Part shown: positions 62,398-64,000 of the stretch, piece by piece
Numbering within the stretch: the stretch's first letter is position 1
How the letters are laid out: every line of letters starts with the position of its first letter
Assembly: GCF_036898095.1 (NCBI RefSeq)
Contig: NC_090725.1
Coordinates: forward strand, 209,615,070-209,679,069
Origin: Palaemon carinicauda
Lineage: Eukaryota; Arthropoda; Malacostraca; Decapoda; Palaemonidae
Direction of reading: 5' to 3'
DNA: 64,000 nucleotides
The notes under the pieces: generated by a model
Seen by the model: only the letters and a program-made list of their open reading frames with translations
Told to the model about the DNA's origin: nothing
Databases searched by the model: none
Position numbers and translations under genes: made by a program

Positions 62398-63181
62398 GCT
62401 ATTTTTTTTTTTTTTTTTTTTTTTTTTTACAGTAAATAGATCGGTAGATAGACAATAAATAAAAATTGCTTGACATTGGATATAGCAGTTATCAAATCAA
62501 GCTTGTCTACTACGTTTTTGAAAATTACCAACTATTCCCTACACCTTGTCAGTCTGATTGTGAGCTATAAAGTAGACTGTAATTTCTTAGGAAACTTATT
62601 TTGGGAGTTAGACAAATAATCGAAGTGTTTTTGTATTTATTAACATATTTTGTTCGTTTGTTCATTATGACAATTCTCAGTGGAGAGGTTTCAGAGTTCA
62701 TAAAGGTGTACTGCTTTGCTTTTATTTACACTTTTGTGTCATTGTTGGCAGAGGTATAGCCTTCGTTACGTATAACCAATCATCGATCGAGAAAGAGAGA
62801 AGAAATGCCGTTATAAGTTACGTAACGAGTGCGTAAGTAAGTTGACCCGTCTTCAAAAATCGTCACTTTTACTTAATAAAGTACCAAATTTATTCAACCT
62901 ACGTAATGCAGAATATAGTCAAAATTTATGTGTAGATATAATGTGCATTCTGAATAAGCGTTATATTTATGAAATTCATAGAAAAAAGTTATTGCGAAAA
63001 AACCGTGTTACAGAGGCCCTGAATCTCATAGATACATATGGAGGAATGGTTTTCGAAGTAGAACTTGAATGGACAGAAATGTGTTAATGATCCAAACATC
63101 AAAATTAATGTAGTTTGAGAGGAAGAACGCAATGGTGTCAATTGAATTTCAATTACTACACTTTGGTAAATCAGCATTTAT
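62398..63181. other. right flank of the array; unassigned, with one 82-codon frame
   Basis: A T tract of about 27 (62,403-62,429) follows the array end within 6 bp. The plus-strand frame at 62,842-63,087 is open but its family is unknown; it contains a 35-bp segment (62,997-63,031) that also occurs, inverted, in every array unit (40,679-40,713 in unit 1). Confidence 0.6.
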
Positions 63182-63735
63182 AGGTAGTAGGTTGGCCAGG
63201 GCACCAGCCACCCTTTGAGATAATATCACTAGCGAGTTATTGGGTACTTTGACGGGCCAGAGAGTACTGCATCGGATCCTTCTATTTGGTTACGGCTTAT
63301 TTTCCCATTGCCTACACATGCACCGAATAGTCTGGCCTCATATACCTGACAACACTGAGATTAGAAAAAAATTCTTCTTCGCTCAAGGGGTTAACTAGTG
63401 CTCTATAATTGTTCAGTGTATACTTTCCTCTTGGTAAAGGTAGAAGAGACTCTTTAGCTATGATAAGCAGCTCTTCTAGGAGAAGGACACTCCAAAATCA
63501 AACCAATGTTCTCTAGTCTGGGGTAGTGCCATAGCCTCTCTACCATGGTCTTGCACCGTCTTGGGGTAGAGTTCTCTTCTTGCTTGAGGGTACACTCGGG
63601 CACACTAACTATCTTATTTGTCTTCATCTTGTTTGTCTTCAGAAGATTTATAATTTATGTATGAAAGATTTATTTTAATGTTATTGTTCTTAAAGTATTT
63701 CAATTGTTCATTACTTCTATCTTTATTTATTTCCC
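63182..63735 (+). repeat. dispersed 0.6-kb repeat, copy E, 3'-truncated
   Basis: Begins GTAGTAGGTTGGCCAGGGCA and follows the family order through ACACCGAATAGTCTGGCC and CAGCTCTTCTAGGAGAAGGA. It stops near TTTATTTATTTCCCT, lacking the LINE-like end and AAT tail. A run of G replaces them. Confidence 0.88.
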
Positions 63736-64000
63736 TGGGGGGGGGGGTTGGGGAGCCGGCATGATGTATAGGAGGGTACAAGAAAAAGTAAAAATAGTAA
63801 TTAGTGAAAGAAATGGAAGATTATTTGAGGTGCGGCTGCATGATAAAAGAGAATAATGTGCGCCAGATATAAGTGCATGAACAGCGTAGTTAGGAATAAA
63901 ATGAAAAAGAAAAAAAGCTTACTTCAGGATGCCTGAAAACTTTAAATCAATCAATCAATCAATAGTAAATACAAAGAGCTATAATAAATACAAAAAGGAA
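63736..64000. other. unassigned right edge
   Basis: Starts with a G10-type run and ends with four ATCA repeats near 63,945-63,962. No gene or repeat family recognised. Confidence 0.5.

Overview
This is eukaryotic, repeat-dominated DNA. Very long TA, CT, TG and ATT microsatellites, several families of non-LTR retrotransposon, a roughly 0.6 kb dispersed repeat with an (AAT)n tail, and KRBA2-like integrase transposons together suggest a decapod crustacean, most likely a shrimp or prawn. That identification rests on recalled repeat families, not on a search. I see no multi-exon cellular gene with confidence, only two weak single-exon candidates near 19.0-19.5 kb.

Layout. 1-1 kb: minus-strand LINE endonuclease remnant. 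1.4-1.6 kb: a small hAT-like MITE with a clean 8-bp target duplication. 4.6-5.5 kb: broken LINE reverse transcriptase. 6.1-6.8 kb: two local tandem repeats, one an in-frame 108-bp duplication. 7.6-11.1 kb: microsatellites and one dispersed-repeat copy. 11.1-13.9 kb: a decayed integrase transposon with long terminal inverted repeats, invaded by another dispersed repeat. 14.1-15.1 kb: the 3' end of a LINE, then a pair of tRNA-like SINE units. 15.2-24.9 kb: mostly unrecognised sequence with microsatellites and one dispersed repeat. 24.9-26 kb: possible LTR or promoter-like DNA. 26.05-29.4 kb: a nearly full-length LINE with an uninterrupted frame of about 1,000 codons. 29.5-31.5 kb: a second integrase transposon whose catalytic core has been deleted in frame. 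31.6-33.9 kb: three LINE 3'-end fragments. 33.9-36.7 kb: a decayed Ty3/gypsy element.

The most striking structure is at 37,037-62,397: five head-to-tail copies of a unit of about 5.07 kb. By hand reading they are almost identical. Length differences come almost entirely from one poly-T and one GA tract, and I noticed only three substitutions outside simple repeats in about 25 kb. Each unit carries a dispersed-repeat copy but no convincing gene. The array looks like a very recent tandem amplification, a low-copy satellite at birth, or an assembly artefact.

No functional pathway links these parts. The recurring theme is mobile elements ending at, or inserted into, TA microsatellites. The last 1.6 kb holds unrecognised DNA and one more dispersed repeat.
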